A DNA stretch of 64,000 nt, taken from positions 2,294,001 to 2,358,000 of the forward strand of contig NZ_CP114264.1 of assembly GCF_027105055.1 (NCBI RefSeq), read 5' to 3'. The stretch's first letter is position 1, and every line of letters starts with the position of its first letter. Below, one piece after another: positions 9,210 to 18,317 of this stretch. Both the position numbers and the translations under genes were made by a program. Under the pieces are notes generated by a model. That model saw only the letters and a list, made by a program, of their open reading frames with translations, was not told where the DNA came from and did not search any database. This DNA comes from Acinetobacter sp. TR3 (GTDB taxonomy: Bacteria > Pseudomonadota > Gammaproteobacteria > Pseudomonadales > Moraxellaceae).

Positions 9210-12200
9210 ATGCCTAAACGTACGGATATTAAAAGCATCTTAATTATTGGTGCAGGTCCAATTGTGATCGGTCAAGCATGTGAGTTTGACTACTCAGGTG
9301 CACAAGCATGTAAAGCACTTCGCGAAGAAGGCTATCGTGTTATTTTGGTGAACTCTAACCCAGCAACCATTATGACTGACCCTTCAATGGCGGATGCAAC
9401 GTATATCGAGCCAATCACTTGGCAGACTGTTGCTCAAATCATTGAAAAAGAACGCCCAGATGCAGTCCTCCCAACCATGGGCGGTCAAACTGCATTGAAC
9501 TGTGCGCTTGCATTAGATGCCAACGGTGTTTTAGAGAAATACAATGTTGAGTTGATTGGTGCATCAAAAGAAGCGATTGAAAAAGCAGAAGATCGTAAAC
9601 TGTTTGACATCGCCATGCGTAAAATCGGTTTGGAATGTCCTCGTGCCGATGTTGCTGAAACCATGGAACATGCACTGGAAATTCAGTCACGTTTCGGCTT
9701 CCCAGTGATCATTCGTCCATCATTTACGATGGGTGGTTCTGGTGGTGGTATCGCATATAATAAAGAAGAATTTATTGAAATCTGTGAACGTGGTTTCGAT
9801 CTTTCTCCAACCAAACAATTATTGATCGATGAATCTTTAATTGGTTGGAAAGAATACGAAATGGAAGTTGTTCGTGATAAAAACGACAACTGCATTATCG
9901 TTTGTGCGATCGAAAACTTTGACCCAATGGGCGTACACACTGGTGACTCAATCACAGTTGCTCCTGCTCAAACATTGACAGATAAAGAATATCAAATCAT
10001 GCGTAATGCATCGGTTGCTGTTCTTCGTGAAATCGGTGTTGAAACAGGCGGTTCGAACGTTCAATTCGGTATTAACCCGAAAGACGGTCGTATGGTTGTG
10101 ATCGAGATGAACCCTCGTGTTTCTCGTTCATCTGCGCTTGCATCTAAAGCAACAGGTTTCCCGATTGCGAAAATCGCGGCAAAACTTGCGGTTGGTTATA
10201 CCCTTGATGAATTGAAAAATGACATCACAGGCGGTATCACACCTGCAAGCTTCGAACCAGCTATTGACTATGTTGTAACCAAGATCCCTCGCTTCAACTT
10301 CGAAAAATTCCCACAAGCTGAGCCTGTATTGACGACTCAGATGAAATCTGTGGGCGAAGTGATGGCAATTGGTCGTAACTTCCAAGAATCAGTACAAAAA
10401 GCACTTCGTGGTCTTGAAGTGGGTGTCAGTGGCTTTGATGAAAAAGTTGAAGTTGGTGCTGCTAATGCCAAAGAGATCATCTTAAAAGAGCTTAAAGTTC
10501 CTGGTCCTGAGCGTATTTGGTATGTCGCTGATGCATTCCGTCATGGTTTCTCATTAGATGACGTATTTGAAGCAACTAAGATCGACCGTTGGTTCTTGAT
10601 CCAAATCGAAGACATCGTCAAAACTGAAGCTCAAGTAAAAACTTTAGGTTTTGGTGATTTAAACGCTGATAATATTCGCTCATTCAAACGCAAAGGTTTA
10701 TCTGACCTTCGTATCGCTGACTTGATGGGTATTTCACAAAAGCAATTCCGTAAACAACGTTGGAACTTGGGTGTCTACCCAGTTTACAAGCGTGTTGATA
10801 CTTGTGCTGCCGAATTTGAATCTGGCACAGCGTACATGTACTCAACTTACGATGAAGAATGTGAAGCGAATCCATCGAACCGTGACAAAATCATGGTGAT
10901 TGGTGGTGGTCCAAACCGTATTGGTCAAGGGATCGAGTTTGATTACTGCTGTGTACACGCTGCGCTTGCAATGCGTGATGACGGTTATGAAACTATCATG
11001 GTGAACTGTAACCCTGAAACGGTTTCAACTGACTATGACACTTCAGATCGCTTGTACTTCGAACCTGTAACACTTGAAGATGTACTTGAAATCGTACGTA
11101 CAGAGAAGCCTAAAGGCGTAATCGTACAGTACGGGGGTCAAACACCATTGAAATTGGCACGTGCTTTAGAAGAAGCAGGTACACCAATTATCGGTACATC
11201 TCCTGATGCAATTGACCGTGCAGAAGACCGTGAACGTTTCCAACAAATGATTCAACGTTTGCAACTTCGTCAACCGAACAACAGCATTGTAAAATCTGCT
11301 GAAGAAGGTATTTCAGAAGCAGCGAAAGTCGGTTATCCATTGGTTGTTCGCCCATCTTATGTATTGGGTGGTCGTGCAATGGAAATCGTCTATAACGAAG
11401 ATGAACTTAAACGTTACCTTCGTGAAGCAGTTCAAGCATCGAATGAAGCCCCTGTCCTACTTGACCGTTTCCTAGATGATGCAACTGAAGTTGACGTAGA
11501 CTGCGTATCTGATGGTAAAGACGTTGTGATTGGCGGTATCATGCAGCACATCGAACAAGCAGGGATTCACTCAGGTGACTCAGCATGTTCAATTCCTCCT
11601 TACTCACTTTCACAAGAAGTTCAGGATGAAATGCGTCGCCAAACTGTTGCAATGGCAAAAGAACTTGGCGTAATCGGCTTGATGAACGTTCAGTTTGCAG
11701 TAAAAGGCAACGACATTTATGTACTCGAAGTGAACCCACGTGCATCACGTACTGTTCCTTTCGTATCTAAGTGTATCGGTGAGTCTTTAGCAAAAGTTGC
11801 GGCACGTTGTATGGCGGGTCAATCTTTAGAATCCCAAGGGTTCACCAAAGAGATCATCCCGACTCACTTTGCAGTAAAAGAAGCTGTATTCCCATTTGCT
11901 AAATTCCAAGGCGTTGATCCAATGCTTGGGCCTGAGATGAAGTCTACAGGTGAAGTCATGGGTGTAGGTCAAACATTCGGTGAAGCATTCTACAAAGCAG
12001 TACTTGGTTCAAACGAACGTTTACCTGGCTTACCAACTGAAGGTGAAGTGAAGCATGCTTTCTTATCTGTACGTGAATCAGACAAGAAATACATTGCCAA
12101 CATTGCTAAACAGTTAATTGCTTATGGTTTCAAACTTGTTGCAACTAATGGCACACATCGTGTTCTGAAAGAAGCAGGCATTGAATGTGAAGCTGTCAAC

Positions 12201-12443
12201 AAAGTCACTGAAGGTCGTCCACATATTGTAGACCGCTTGAAAAATGGTGAAATTCATCTTATTGTCAACACAACTGAAGGTAAACAGGCTCAATATGACT
12301 CTGCGATGATCCGTCGTGCTGCCCTTCAAGGCAAAGTGTATTACACTACGACGATTAATGGCGCAGAAGCTGTTTGCCAAGCATTTGCTGTGAAATTGCC
12401 AATGGATGTATACCGCTTGCAAGATTTACAAACTGTAGGTTAA
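9210..12443 (+). CDS. carB: Carbamoyl-phosphate synthase large subunit
   Basis: Synthesises carbamoyl phosphate from bicarbonate, ammonia and two ATP. At 1,077 residues it has the usual length, with two homologous ATP-grasp halves ([23 protein letters not shown] at the start, and [20 protein letters not shown] near 560), an oligomerisation region between them and a C-terminal MGS-like allosteric domain (about 940-1,077, including [13 protein letters not shown]). An AAGGAG site lies 7 bases before the ATG. It is co-transcribed with carA. The tandem hairpins after its stop separate it from greA. Confidence 0.98.
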   Translation: MPKRTDIKSILIIGAGPIVIGQACEFDYSGAQACKALREEGYRVILVNSNPATIMTDPSMADATYIEPITWQTVAQIIEKERPDAVLPTMGGQTALNCALALDANGVLEKYNVELIGASKEAIEKAEDRKLFDIAMRKIGLECPRADVAETMEHALEIQSRFGFPVIIRPSFTMGGSGGGIAYNKEEFIEICERGFDLSPTKQLLIDESLIGWKEYEMEVVRDKNDNCIIVCAIENFDPMGVHTGDSITVAPAQTLTDKEYQIMRNASVAVLREIGVETGGSNVQFGINPKDGRMVVIEMNPRVSRSSALASKATGFPIAKIAAKLAVGYTLDELKNDITGGITPASFEPAIDYVVTKIPRFNFEKFPQAEPVLTTQMKSVGEVMAIGRNFQESVQKALRGLEVGVSGFDEKVEVGAANAKEIILKELKVPGPERIWYVADAFRHGFSLDDVFEATKIDRWFLIQIEDIVKTEAQVKTLGFGDLNADNIRSFKRKGLSDLRIADLMGISQKQFRKQRWNLGVYPVYKRVDTCAAEFESGTAYMYSTYDEECEANPSNRDKIMVIGGGPNRIGQGIEFDYCCVHAALAMRDDGYETIMVNCNPETVSTDYDTSDRLYFEPVTLEDVLEIVRTEKPKGVIVQYGGQTPLKLARALEEAGTPIIGTSPDAIDRAEDRERFQQMIQRLQLRQPNNSIVKSAEEGISEAAKVGYPLVVRPSYVLGGRAMEIVYNEDELKRYLREAVQASNEAPVLLDRFLDDATEVDVDCVSDGKDVVIGGIMQHIEQAGIHSGDSACSIPPYSLSQEVQDEMRRQTVAMAKELGVIGLMNVQFAVKGNDIYVLEVNPRASRTVPFVSKCIGESLAKVAARCMAGQSLESQGFTKEIIPTHFAVKEAVFPFAKFQGVDPMLGPEMKSTGEVMGVGQTFGEAFYKAVLGSNERLPGLPTEGEVKHAFLSVRESDKKYIANIAKQLIAYGFKLVATNGTHRVLKEAGIECEAVNKVTEGRPHIVDRLKNGEIHLIVNTTEGKQAQYDSAMIRRAALQGKVYYTTTINGAEAVCQAFAVKLPMDVYRLQDLQTVG

Positions 12444-12450
12444 TTCTTTA

Positions 12451-12500
12451 CCGATAAGTCCCGCCACCTTATCGGTGGCGGGCTTTTTCTTTTTTTTAAT
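12451..12500 (+). terminator. carB terminator with an overlapping alternative hairpin
   Basis: A 9-bp GC-rich stem (12460-12468 with 12474-12482) with a TTATC loop precedes a long T-rich tract. A second perfect 8-bp stem (12451-12458 with 12468-12475) overlaps it, so the two cannot form together. The terminator is clear. The anti-terminator reading of the second hairpin is inference. Confidence 0.8.
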
Positions 12501-12534
12501 CCTGTATTTTCCCAACCAATTTAGAGGGACTGAA

Positions 12535-13011
12535 ATGCAACGTTATCCTATGACTCCTGAAGGCAAGGTTGCCTTAGAGAAAGAATTACAACAGCTCAAA
12601 ACAGTGGATCGCCCACGTATTATCCAAGCGATTGCGGAAGCTCGTGAGCACGGTGACTTGAAGGAAAATGCTGAATATCATGCTGCTCGTGAACAACAAG
12701 GTTTCTGCGAAGGTCGTATTCAGGATATCGAAGGTAAATTGGGCGCAGCTCAAGAGATTGATGTCAAAACCCTTGAACAAAATGGTCGTGTTGTGTTTGG
12801 TGTTACGGTAACGATTGAAAACCTAGACACTGAAGAGCGTAAGACCTATAAAATTGTAGGTGATGATGAGGCAGATTTTAAAATCAATAAAATCTCAGTG
12901 AACTCACCGATTGCCCGTGGTCTTTTAGGTAAAAGCGAAGGCGACGAAGCAAAAATTCAAACACCGCAAGGTGAAGTTGAATACGAAATCGTCAGCGTGG
13001 AATATCTTTAA
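12535..13011 (+). CDS. greA: Transcription elongation factor GreA
   Basis: Stimulates cleavage of backtracked RNA in stalled RNA polymerase. The 158-residue product has the N-terminal coiled coil (about 1-75) with the acidic tip and the [15 protein letters not shown] motif, then the FKBP-like C-terminal domain ([16 protein letters not shown]). The frame is open 20 codons further upstream, but that extension runs through the carB terminator tract. The internal ATG has a GAGGG site and gives the normal [10 protein letters not shown] start. No separate promoter is obvious in the 35 bases after the terminator. Confidence 0.96.
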   Translation: MQRYPMTPEGKVALEKELQQLKTVDRPRIIQAIAEAREHGDLKENAEYHAAREQQGFCEGRIQDIEGKLGAAQEIDVKTLEQNGRVVFGVTVTIENLDTEERKTYKIVGDDEADFKINKISVNSPIARGLLGKSEGDEAKIQTPQGEVEYEIVSVEYL

Positions 13012-13027
13012 TATTCTAAACTGAATT

Positions 13028-13055
13028 AGCCCCTCTATTTGAGGGGTTTTTTTTC
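13028..13055 (+). terminator. greA terminator
   Basis: A CCCCTC / GAGGGG stem (13030-13035 with 13041-13046) is followed by eight T directly after the greA stop. Confidence 0.85.
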
Positions 13056-13116
13056 TCAGTTATTTTTCTTTTGTTAGCTTTTAAAAGCTTAGTATTCATT
13101 TTCACTCCTAAGAGTT

Positions 13117-13599
13117 TTAATCATAATCTATATTGCGAGATTTTAGAAATGAACGACTCTTTTCAATCTGTGGAATAAAAGAATCTTTCATTCCAACTCT
13201 TTCATCATCCATAAAGATGCAAAGGAAATATACCCAGTCGGTATCATCCATTCCTATTGCTTTATCAATGACTCGATCAAAAGAATCTTTTAGTTTATAA
13301 ATATCTATCTCAGCTAAATATCCATACAAAATTCTAGAGCCAGGCCAATTTATATCCATAAAACCCTCTAATAACTGATCTAAGTTTTCTTCTATGATTT
13401 CTCGTGGAAGATATGGAATCATCATCGTTAAATTTTCCCATTCAGAACCACCATACGGTTGAATTAATGCAGAAAAATGTAACTCTTTACTTTTCAATTT
13501 TCCTTTAATTTCAAATACTAAATTAATTAAATCATGTATATATAAAGGTTTTTCACCAATAATTTTTAAAATTGAACTTTCATTTATTGGTTCAATCAT
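13117..13599 (-). CDS. DUF5071-like protein, possibly an immunity protein
   Basis: An AT-rich 160-residue gene. The segment LLEGFMDINWPGSRILYGYLAEI resembles the LxDLNWPGA region of DUF5071 proteins, often found among immunity and orphan accessory genes. No catalytic motif, signal or membrane span is visible. The frame opens two codons earlier, but the AAGGA site fits the second ATG (9 bases) better than the first (3 bases). It stands alone, with no toxin gene next to it. Family assignment is from memory of the motif and is tentative. Confidence 0.6.
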   Translation of the reverse strand: MIEPINESSILKIIGEKPLYIHDLINLVFEIKGKLKSKELHFSALIQPYGGSEWENLTMMIPYLPREIIEENLDQLLEGFMDINWPGSRILYGYLAEIDIYKLKDSFDRVIDKAIGMDDTDWVYFLCIFMDDERVGMKDSFIPQIEKSRSFLKSRNIDYD

Positions 13600-13829
13600 T
13601 AACATTTATCCTTTTGTTATAAATCAGATATTATGTATTTATAAATGAATTCAGTTCAATATTTTTTATTCTTTTCCTTTAAACTCATAATTTTATTGCC
13701 AATAACATCGATTAAATTAAATATGCAAAATTTACTCAATTATATCTAAAATAAATTTTTAACCGATTGAATGGTTCTTTTTTTTCAAGAGCATCCTATT
13801 TCTAAATACAATAAAAATGAAATAAAGAA

Positions 13830-13907
13830 ATGCAAGATCGACTGATCATTAGCATTATGTATGCGATCATTGGAATAATCCTATGGATTGCTGTTGTAAT
13901 CGTATGA
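13830..13907 (+). CDS. Candidate 25-residue single-span membrane peptide
   Basis: An ATG-to-TGA frame of 25 codons encodes a short charged N-terminus (MQDRL) followed by an almost unbroken hydrophobic stretch with Ile, Val, Gly and Trp, typical of small membrane proteins. The upstream AAAGA is only a weak ribosome site. It sits in a 480-base stretch otherwise lacking genes, between a minus-strand gene and the acetyltransferase. No family is recognised. Chance occurrence cannot be excluded. Confidence 0.35.
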   Translation: MQDRLIISIMYAIIGIILWIAVVIV

Positions 13908-14043
13908 GCTTTCCATATCATTCTTATGACCAATCCAGTACGCTATATGCTATTCTAGACTTTGTATTTACAATCAAATTCAATGTTTTTGATTTTGTTT
14001 TAGAAATTTTTCTTTAACTAGCGTTCTCTCCTGATATAAAAGC

Positions 14044-14049
14044 TATAAT
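14044..14049 (+). promoter_or_regulatory. Candidate -10 box for the CatB-like gene
   Basis: A perfect TATAAT lies 34 bases before the acetyltransferase ATG. No convincing -35 is seen at 16-18 bases upstream, so this is a weak call. Confidence 0.35.
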
Positions 14050-14082
14050 AGCGCGGATTTCTTTTAGTATTTTGCATTAGTT

Positions 14083-14709
14083 ATGGATTCATTGATCAAC
14101 TCCCCTGTTCAACATTGGTGTGAATTCGAATTTATTTCCAAAACAGTAAAAAATCCAAATATCCATATCAAAGGTAATTATTCTTATTATTCTGCTTATT
14201 GGGATCAGGGCTTTGAACGTTGTGTGGTACGTTATCTACATGACAAACCTGCTACATCTAAAAAACCAATTGATCAACTGTATATTGGCAATTTTGTCTG
14301 CTTTGGTGCTGAATGCGTGATTATGATGGGTGGCAATCAATTACACCGTCCTGATTGGATTTCGACCTTCCCTTTTGATACCCGTAGTTTCTTGCCTGCT
14401 GGTGATACTGTAATTGCTGATGGTTGCTGGATTGGTAGCCGCGCCATGATTATGCAGGGAGTAAAATTGGGTGAAGGTGCTATCGTGGCAACAGGTGCTG
14501 TGGTTACCCAAGATGTACCGCCTTATGCAATTGTTGCTGGTGTTCCAGCCAAAGTTATTAAATACCGCTTTGCCTCAGCTGATATAGAAAAATTGCTTTC
14601 ACTTAAACTCTACGACCTAGACGAAAAGCAGATTTTAAAAATGCGTGAACAGTTGCAGGCTGATGATATTAATCAACTTTCTCAGTTTCTAAAAATTGAT
14701 AAGAAATAG
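14083..14709 (+). CDS. CatB-type (xenobiotic) O-acetyltransferase
   Basis: A 208-residue left-handed beta-helix acetyltransferase of the CatB/Vat family, which transfers acetyl from acetyl-CoA to hydroxyl groups of chloramphenicol, streptogramins or unknown substrates. Seen are the YSYYSAYW N-terminal motif, a family-typical GGN-xx-HRPDWISTFPF segment holding the putative catalytic His, and hexapeptide-repeat coils with GCWIGSRAMIM and AGVPAKVIKYRF. Chromosomal members often do not confer resistance, and substrate cannot be told from sequence. An IS3-family element begins 28 bases after its stop. Ribosome binding site is weak. Confidence 0.85.
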   Translation: MDSLINSPVQHWCEFEFISKTVKNPNIHIKGNYSYYSAYWDQGFERCVVRYLHDKPATSKKPIDQLYIGNFVCFGAECVIMMGGNQLHRPDWISTFPFDTRSFLPAGDTVIADGCWIGSRAMIMQGVKLGEGAIVATGAVVTQDVPPYAIVAGVPAKVIKYRFASADIEKLLSLKLYDLDEKQILKMREQLQADDINQLSQFLKIDKK

Positions 14710-14737
14710 CTACTTAGTATAATTCTAATACAGCAGA

Positions 14738-14776
14738 TGATCCTAGACAGTATCGTGGACAACCGATCCCTCTAAA
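14738..14776 (+). repeat. IS terminal inverted repeat, left
   Basis: It matches the reverse complement of the right end at about 29 of 39 positions. The stop codon of orfB lies inside this repeat. Confidence 0.85.
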
Positions 14777-15600
14777 TTCTTGAAATATTTCTGTTCAAAG
14801 GCTTCTGGACTTAACCAGCCATTTGCAGAATGCCTTCTGATTCGATTGTAGTAAACTTCAATATACTCAAACAAGATAGCATTTGCCTCTTTTCTCGTAG
14901 AAAATACACTGCCATGTACTACATGCCCCTTCAGGGTATGGAAGAAGCTTTCGGTCACTGCATTGTCCCAACAGTTTCCTCGTCTAGACATGCTTTGAAT
15001 ACAGTTATTCGTCAATAATAGCGCCCTAAAATCACGACTACAGTACTGACTACCTTGATCCGAATGCACCATGACACCCGTTGGATAACCCTGACGAGCC
15101 ATTGCATAATTAAACGCATCACACACCAATTGGCGGTCTATTCGATGGCTGGTTTGCCAACCCACAATACGACGGCTGAATAGATCTAGCATCACACATA
15201 AATACAGCCAGCCTTCTTTAGTTCGGATATAGGTAATATCCGTTGTCCAAACTTTATTAGGCTGAGTAACTGTAAATTGGCGATCCAACAAATTTGATGC
15301 TGTAGACAAACGATGGTTTGAATCAGTCGTATGCTTGTATTTACGTGCAATCCTACTACGTAAACCAAGCTTTTTTAGCATCCTTCCAACGGTACGTTCG
15401 CTCATGCGATAACCTAAATCACGCATGTCATGTACCAATGACGGTGCACCCAAGCGCGCATGATGCTGCCAATATACAACTTTTAAATCATTGTATTTCT
15501 GCGCTGTATTGGTCTGGCGTTTTCGCCAGGCATAATAGCCTGAAGTGCTGACATCTAGGCATTTACAGACAGAAGACACAGTGACTTCATTTATATCCAT
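14743..15600 (-). CDS. IS3-family transposase, OrfB part
   Basis: Catalytic part of the transposase (285 residues from its first ATG). An HTH_21-type region is followed by an RNase H-like integrase fold with the DDE residues in WTTDITYI, VHSDQGSQY and NAVTESFFHTLK. Upstream of the ATG the frame stays open back to the A7 run in orfA, so the natural product is probably an OrfA-OrfB fusion made by -1 frameshifting. Its last codons run into the terminal repeat. The element looks intact and potentially active. Confidence 0.92.
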   Translation of the reverse strand: MDINEVTVSSVCKCLDVSTSGYYAWRKRQTNTAQKYNDLKVVYWQHHARLGAPSLVHDMRDLGYRMSERTVGRMLKKLGLRSRIARKYKHTTDSNHRLSTASNLLDRQFTVTQPNKVWTTDITYIRTKEGWLYLCVMLDLFSRRIVGWQTSHRIDRQLVCDAFNYAMARQGYPTGVMVHSDQGSQYCSRDFRALLLTNNCIQSMSRRGNCWDNAVTESFFHTLKGHVVHGSVFSTRKEANAILFEYIEVYYNRIRRHSANGWLSPEAFEQKYFKNLEGSVVHDTV

Positions 15601-15608
15601 ATCTTGAA

Positions 15609-15902
15609 TTACCGTGTACTTTTCTTGGCATGATCTGTCAGAAAGTACACATGCGCTTTTTTTAAGATGTCATTGGCTTCCTTGAGCTGTTTGACTTCTT
15701 TTTCTAATTCCAAGATCCGCTGTTGTTCAGGAGAAAGTTGACGTTTGCTTGAACCTACTGGATTGGCTTCACGAATCCATTTATCTAAGGTTGAATAACC
15801 CACACCTAATTTATGGGCGATTGCAGCTATAGGCTCGTGGGAGTTTGAAAGTGCATGATCAATTGCTTGCTGTTTAAATTCCGGACTAAAACGTTTAGCC
15901 AT
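15609..15902 (-). CDS. IS3-family transposase, OrfA part
   Basis: A 97-residue DNA-binding subunit with a helix-turn-helix (about 12-50: IAAIAHKLGVGYSTLDKW) and a leucine-zipper-like coiled coil (about 62-88: ILELEKEVKQLKEAND). The frame opens at a TTG five codons earlier, but the ATG has a GGAG site at 8 bases. Near its end the message reads AAAAAAAG (A run at 15657-15663). Slipping back one base there enters an open frame that leads directly into orfB, the classic IS3 arrangement. Confidence 0.9.
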   Translation of the reverse strand: MAKRFSPEFKQQAIDHALSNSHEPIAAIAHKLGVGYSTLDKWIREANPVGSSKRQLSPEQQRILELEKEVKQLKEANDILKKAHVYFLTDHAKKSTR

Positions 15903-15926
15903 TTCTTGGATCTCCAAAGATTGAAG

Positions 15927-16550
15927 TTACGTTATCTTTAGAGGGACATGCTGTCCATTATTTTGGCTAGGATCACAATACAAATCCAATTCAGATTTTA
16001 TATAGTAGCCATCCAAAGTAATTTCTTTGACTTTTTCAGACTCATGATTTTCTAACCTAGCAAGAAAGAGAGCAATATGTAGCCAACATGTTTTCTCAAA
16101 TAAATTCAAACTGAACCAATACTTTTCGCCACATTCATGATTTAAATATTTATAAATCAATTCTTTTCTTTTAAAAAAAGAGTCTAAATCAGAATATTCT
16201 TTATCACTATAAATTTTTTCTAATTCTTCCTTATTATCATAAATGACAAGATCATTTTCTTTATAAGAAAAATCAAAAGTAAAATATAGGCCATCCTTAA
16301 TACTCTGACTCTTCCCCTCTTGATTGCAAGTTATTAAAATTCCGAAGTAATCATGTTTTTTACTATGAATTAATAATTTTAAATCCATCATTTCTTGCAG
16401 AATAATTTCTGACAAACAATTTTTAAAAATAATCTTCTCACTATCATAATAAAAATCATCAACAATTAAAGTATAAATTACATGCTCTATTTCATTTTCA
16501 AAATCATGTTTAAAAAAATTACTTTCATTTCTTGTTTGATCATTTAGCAT
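15927..16550 (-). pseudogene. Unrecognised AT-rich gene, 3' end replaced by the IS
   Basis: A 207-codon frame whose last 16 or so codons lie within the IS terminal repeat, so the natural C-terminus has been lost or altered at residue ~191. The protein is acidic and rich in Asp, Glu, Tyr and Lys, without signal peptide or catalytic motif. Its size and composition resemble immunity-type accessory proteins, but no family is recognised. No remnant of its 3' end is evident in the 28 bases beyond the far IS end. It may still give a slightly altered, functional protein. Confidence 0.6.
15937..15975 (-). repeat. IS terminal inverted repeat, right
   Basis: It pairs with the left-end repeat. The last codons of the neighbouring 207-codon gene lie inside it. 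Confidence 0.85.
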
Positions 16551-16780
16551 CCAGAATTTTGTAAAAATTAACTATTCTTATATCTATATCAGATATATAA
16601 AATAAATTAGCAACTACCTTATGTAGGTTACTATTTAAATGTTTTTTTGAAAAATATTCCTATAAATTTACTAGGTTTTATTTCATGAAAAATACAGGTA
16701 ATATAAAAACATAGATCCTAATTTTCACAAAAAACATAAGTTTATTTAATTTAAAATTGTAATAATAAGGAGTAATAACC

Positions 16781-17218
16781 ATGTCTTATCAAAAAATCTT
16801 GGTTGCAATTGATGACTCTGAAATCTCCGATAATGTCATTCAACAAGCAGCTCAACTTGCAAAAGCCCTAAATAGTGAAATCACTGTGGTTGAAGTGATG
16901 ACTTTAGATCCATATTTGGCAGATGCATACCTTAGACTCGGTCAAAGTAATGAATTAATTGAACGTGTTCGTAGCTACGTTCAAGAAAATTTAACGAAAG
17001 CAGAAAAGAAATTTGAAGCTTTGGGACTGACAGTCGCAACTCAAGTGTTGGAAGGCTTCTCTGTAAATGGGGAAATTATCAGTGCTGCAAATAACTTAGG
17101 TGCTGATTTAATTATTATGGGATCACATGGTCGAACTGGTTTCAAAAAATTTATCTTAGGTAGCGTAGCTCAAAAAGTATTAGGTGAAAGCCATATCCCT
17201 GTTTTGGTTGTACGTTAA
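16781..17218 (+). CDS. Universal stress protein, UspA family
   Basis: A 145-residue single-domain Usp. The ATP-binding type motif GSHGRTGFKKFILGSVAQKVL-x(5)-PVLVV is complete (G-2x-G-9x-G-S/T pattern), and the N-terminus KILVAIDDSEISDN is typical. Such proteins are made under starvation and oxidative stress. The target is unknown. A clean AAGGAG site lies 8 bases before the ATG. It is monocistronic and ends in a strong hairpin shared with the convergent lipoprotein gene. Confidence 0.93.
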   Translation: MSYQKILVAIDDSEISDNVIQQAAQLAKALNSEITVVEVMTLDPYLADAYLRLGQSNELIERVRSYVQENLTKAEKKFEALGLTVATQVLEGFSVNGEIISAANNLGADLIIMGSHGRTGFKKFILGSVAQKVLGESHIPVLVVR

Positions 17219-17250
17219 ATCTTCTAATTTTTAGTTTAATACAACATCGT

Positions 17251-17285
17251 AACCCGCCTGAAACCTTAAGTTTCAAGCGGGTTAT
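17251..17285. terminator. Terminator between the Usp and lipoprotein genes
   Basis: Outer 7-bp stem (17251-17257 with 17276-17282) plus inner GAAA/TTTC pairing. It lies between converging genes, with a T-rich tract on the plus side. Confidence 0.75.
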
Positions 17286-17290
17286 TTTGA

Positions 17291-17803
17291 TTATTGAGTT
17301 TTTAATTCAATAGGTTTTGCTTTTTGTAAAACTTCTTTTGGTAACTCAGTCGTAGAAACGATTGTCAATGACTGTGTATTTGCTTGAATAGTTTCTTTCT
17401 TAAGATCATTCAGTACAACATTGGTATCTTTAGTACTTAAGCTATACATTGCACCTGTTGCAGGATCGATAATTAATAAACCTAATACCCCACCAAATAA
17501 TAGATTCCCAACATACCAACCATTTACGTGCGCAGAAATATTAACAGTTTTGGTTTCATAACCTTCTTTTTCAAACACTACAGTGTATTTTTCAGGAACA
17601 AAGAAGCCTGAACTTCTTTTTAAACTTACAGTCGCAGGTGCTTGTCCTACATGAACTTTTTTACCAGCTTTATTTAAAATCGTAATATTACTTAATTCGG
17701 GTGTGCTCTCAAATGTCATTGTTTGAGTTCTTCCTGACATGATAGTTGCGCATCCAGATAAACTGAGAACAGCAATCCCACACATAACAGCTAATTTTTT
17801 CAT
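17291..17803 (-). CDS. Putative lipoprotein (CATIMSG type)
   Basis: A 170-residue protein with a typical lipoprotein signal (MKKLAVMCGIAVLSLSGC, Cys 18). The mature start CATIMSGRTQ is a recurrent motif in small proteobacterial lipoproteins. It is followed by a PEGA-like beta segment (PATVSLKRSSG, KYTVVFEKEGYETKTV) and a hydrophobic Gly-rich stretch (about 98-115) that may be a membrane-associated loop. Function is unknown. It stands alone between convergent and co-directional neighbours. Confidence 0.8.
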   Translation of the reverse strand: MKKLAVMCGIAVLSLSGCATIMSGRTQTMTFESTPELSNITILNKAGKKVHVGQAPATVSLKRSSGFFVPEKYTVVFEKEGYETKTVNISAHVNGWYVGNLLFGGVLGLLIIDPATGAMYSLSTKDTNVVLNDLKKETIQANTQSLTIVSTTELPKEVLQKAKPIELKTQ

Positions 17804-17907
17804 TTAAGTACCAATTATACATATGTATTCTTTATGTACAATTATTGTAAAATAAAATAAAAACAACAGCAATGATATTTATACAAACCAGTCTGTTTAT
17901 TTTTATA

Positions 17908-18225
17908 TTAAGGCATCCAACCAAAGATTTTCAAATTAACCTTAGCATTGATTAAGTAAACTCCTTCTTGCTCCAACAAGCTTTGCTGTATGTTATTTCC
18001 ATCTTCATCTATACGAATGACACTAATCTTTCCCTGTGAATTAATCACTCGATACCAAGGGATTTCACTGCTCTTATCTAAATGCTTCAAAACATAACCG
18101 ACTAAACGTGCATGCTTAGGCAAACCTGCTAATTTTGCAATTTGACCATAGGTCGCTACTTTTCCATATGGAATCAAAGCGATAACCTCTAATATCTGTC
18201 GATGTAGTTCATTAGCATCTTGCAT
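17908..18225 (-). CDS. Alkyltransferase-like protein (MGMT family, no active Cys)
   Basis: A 105-residue protein of the O6-alkylguanine DNA alkyltransferase C-terminal domain family. The DNA-binding helix (GKVATYGQIAKLAGLPKHARLVGY) is intact, but the usual PCHRV active site reads PWYRV. This is the ATL/YbaZ type, which binds alkylated guanine without transferring the alkyl group and is known to flag lesions for nucleotide excision repair. It is a single-gene unit. Length equals that of other ATL proteins. Confidence 0.88.
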   Translation of the reverse strand: MQDANELHRQILEVIALIPYGKVATYGQIAKLAGLPKHARLVGYVLKHLDKSSEIPWYRVINSQGKISVIRIDEDGNNIQQSLLEQEGVYLINAKVNLKIFGWMP

Positions 18226-18317
18226 AAAATAACCTATAAAAATCTGATACTATGATTAAAGCGACACTAAAAAGCTTAAACAAGAAATAAAATAACTTAT
18301 GTATTTAGAGAATAAAA

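Larger units (their letters stand above)
14738..15975 (-). mobile_element. IS3-family insertion sequence, complete (1,238 bp)
   Basis: Two overlapping-type transposase frames are bounded by imperfect 39-bp terminal inverted repeats starting TGATCCTAG: left end 14738-14776, right end 15937-15975 on the opposite strand. Shared blocks are TGATCCTAG, TGGACA and TCCCTCTAAA. The ends have the TG...CA form usual for IS3. No 3-4 bp target duplication is visible (AGA on the left, CAA on the right), which suggests deletion next to one end or older rearrangement. Confidence 0.88.

Noticed and set aside
12475..12534. 20-codon N-terminal extension of greA
   Set aside because: It is coded by the T tract of the carB terminator (poly-Phe) and has no ribosome site.
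14083..14709. Calling the acetyltransferase a chloramphenicol resistance gene
   Set aside because: CatB-type folds act on several substrates; nothing in the sequence fixes chloramphenicol, and many chromosomal members give no resistance.
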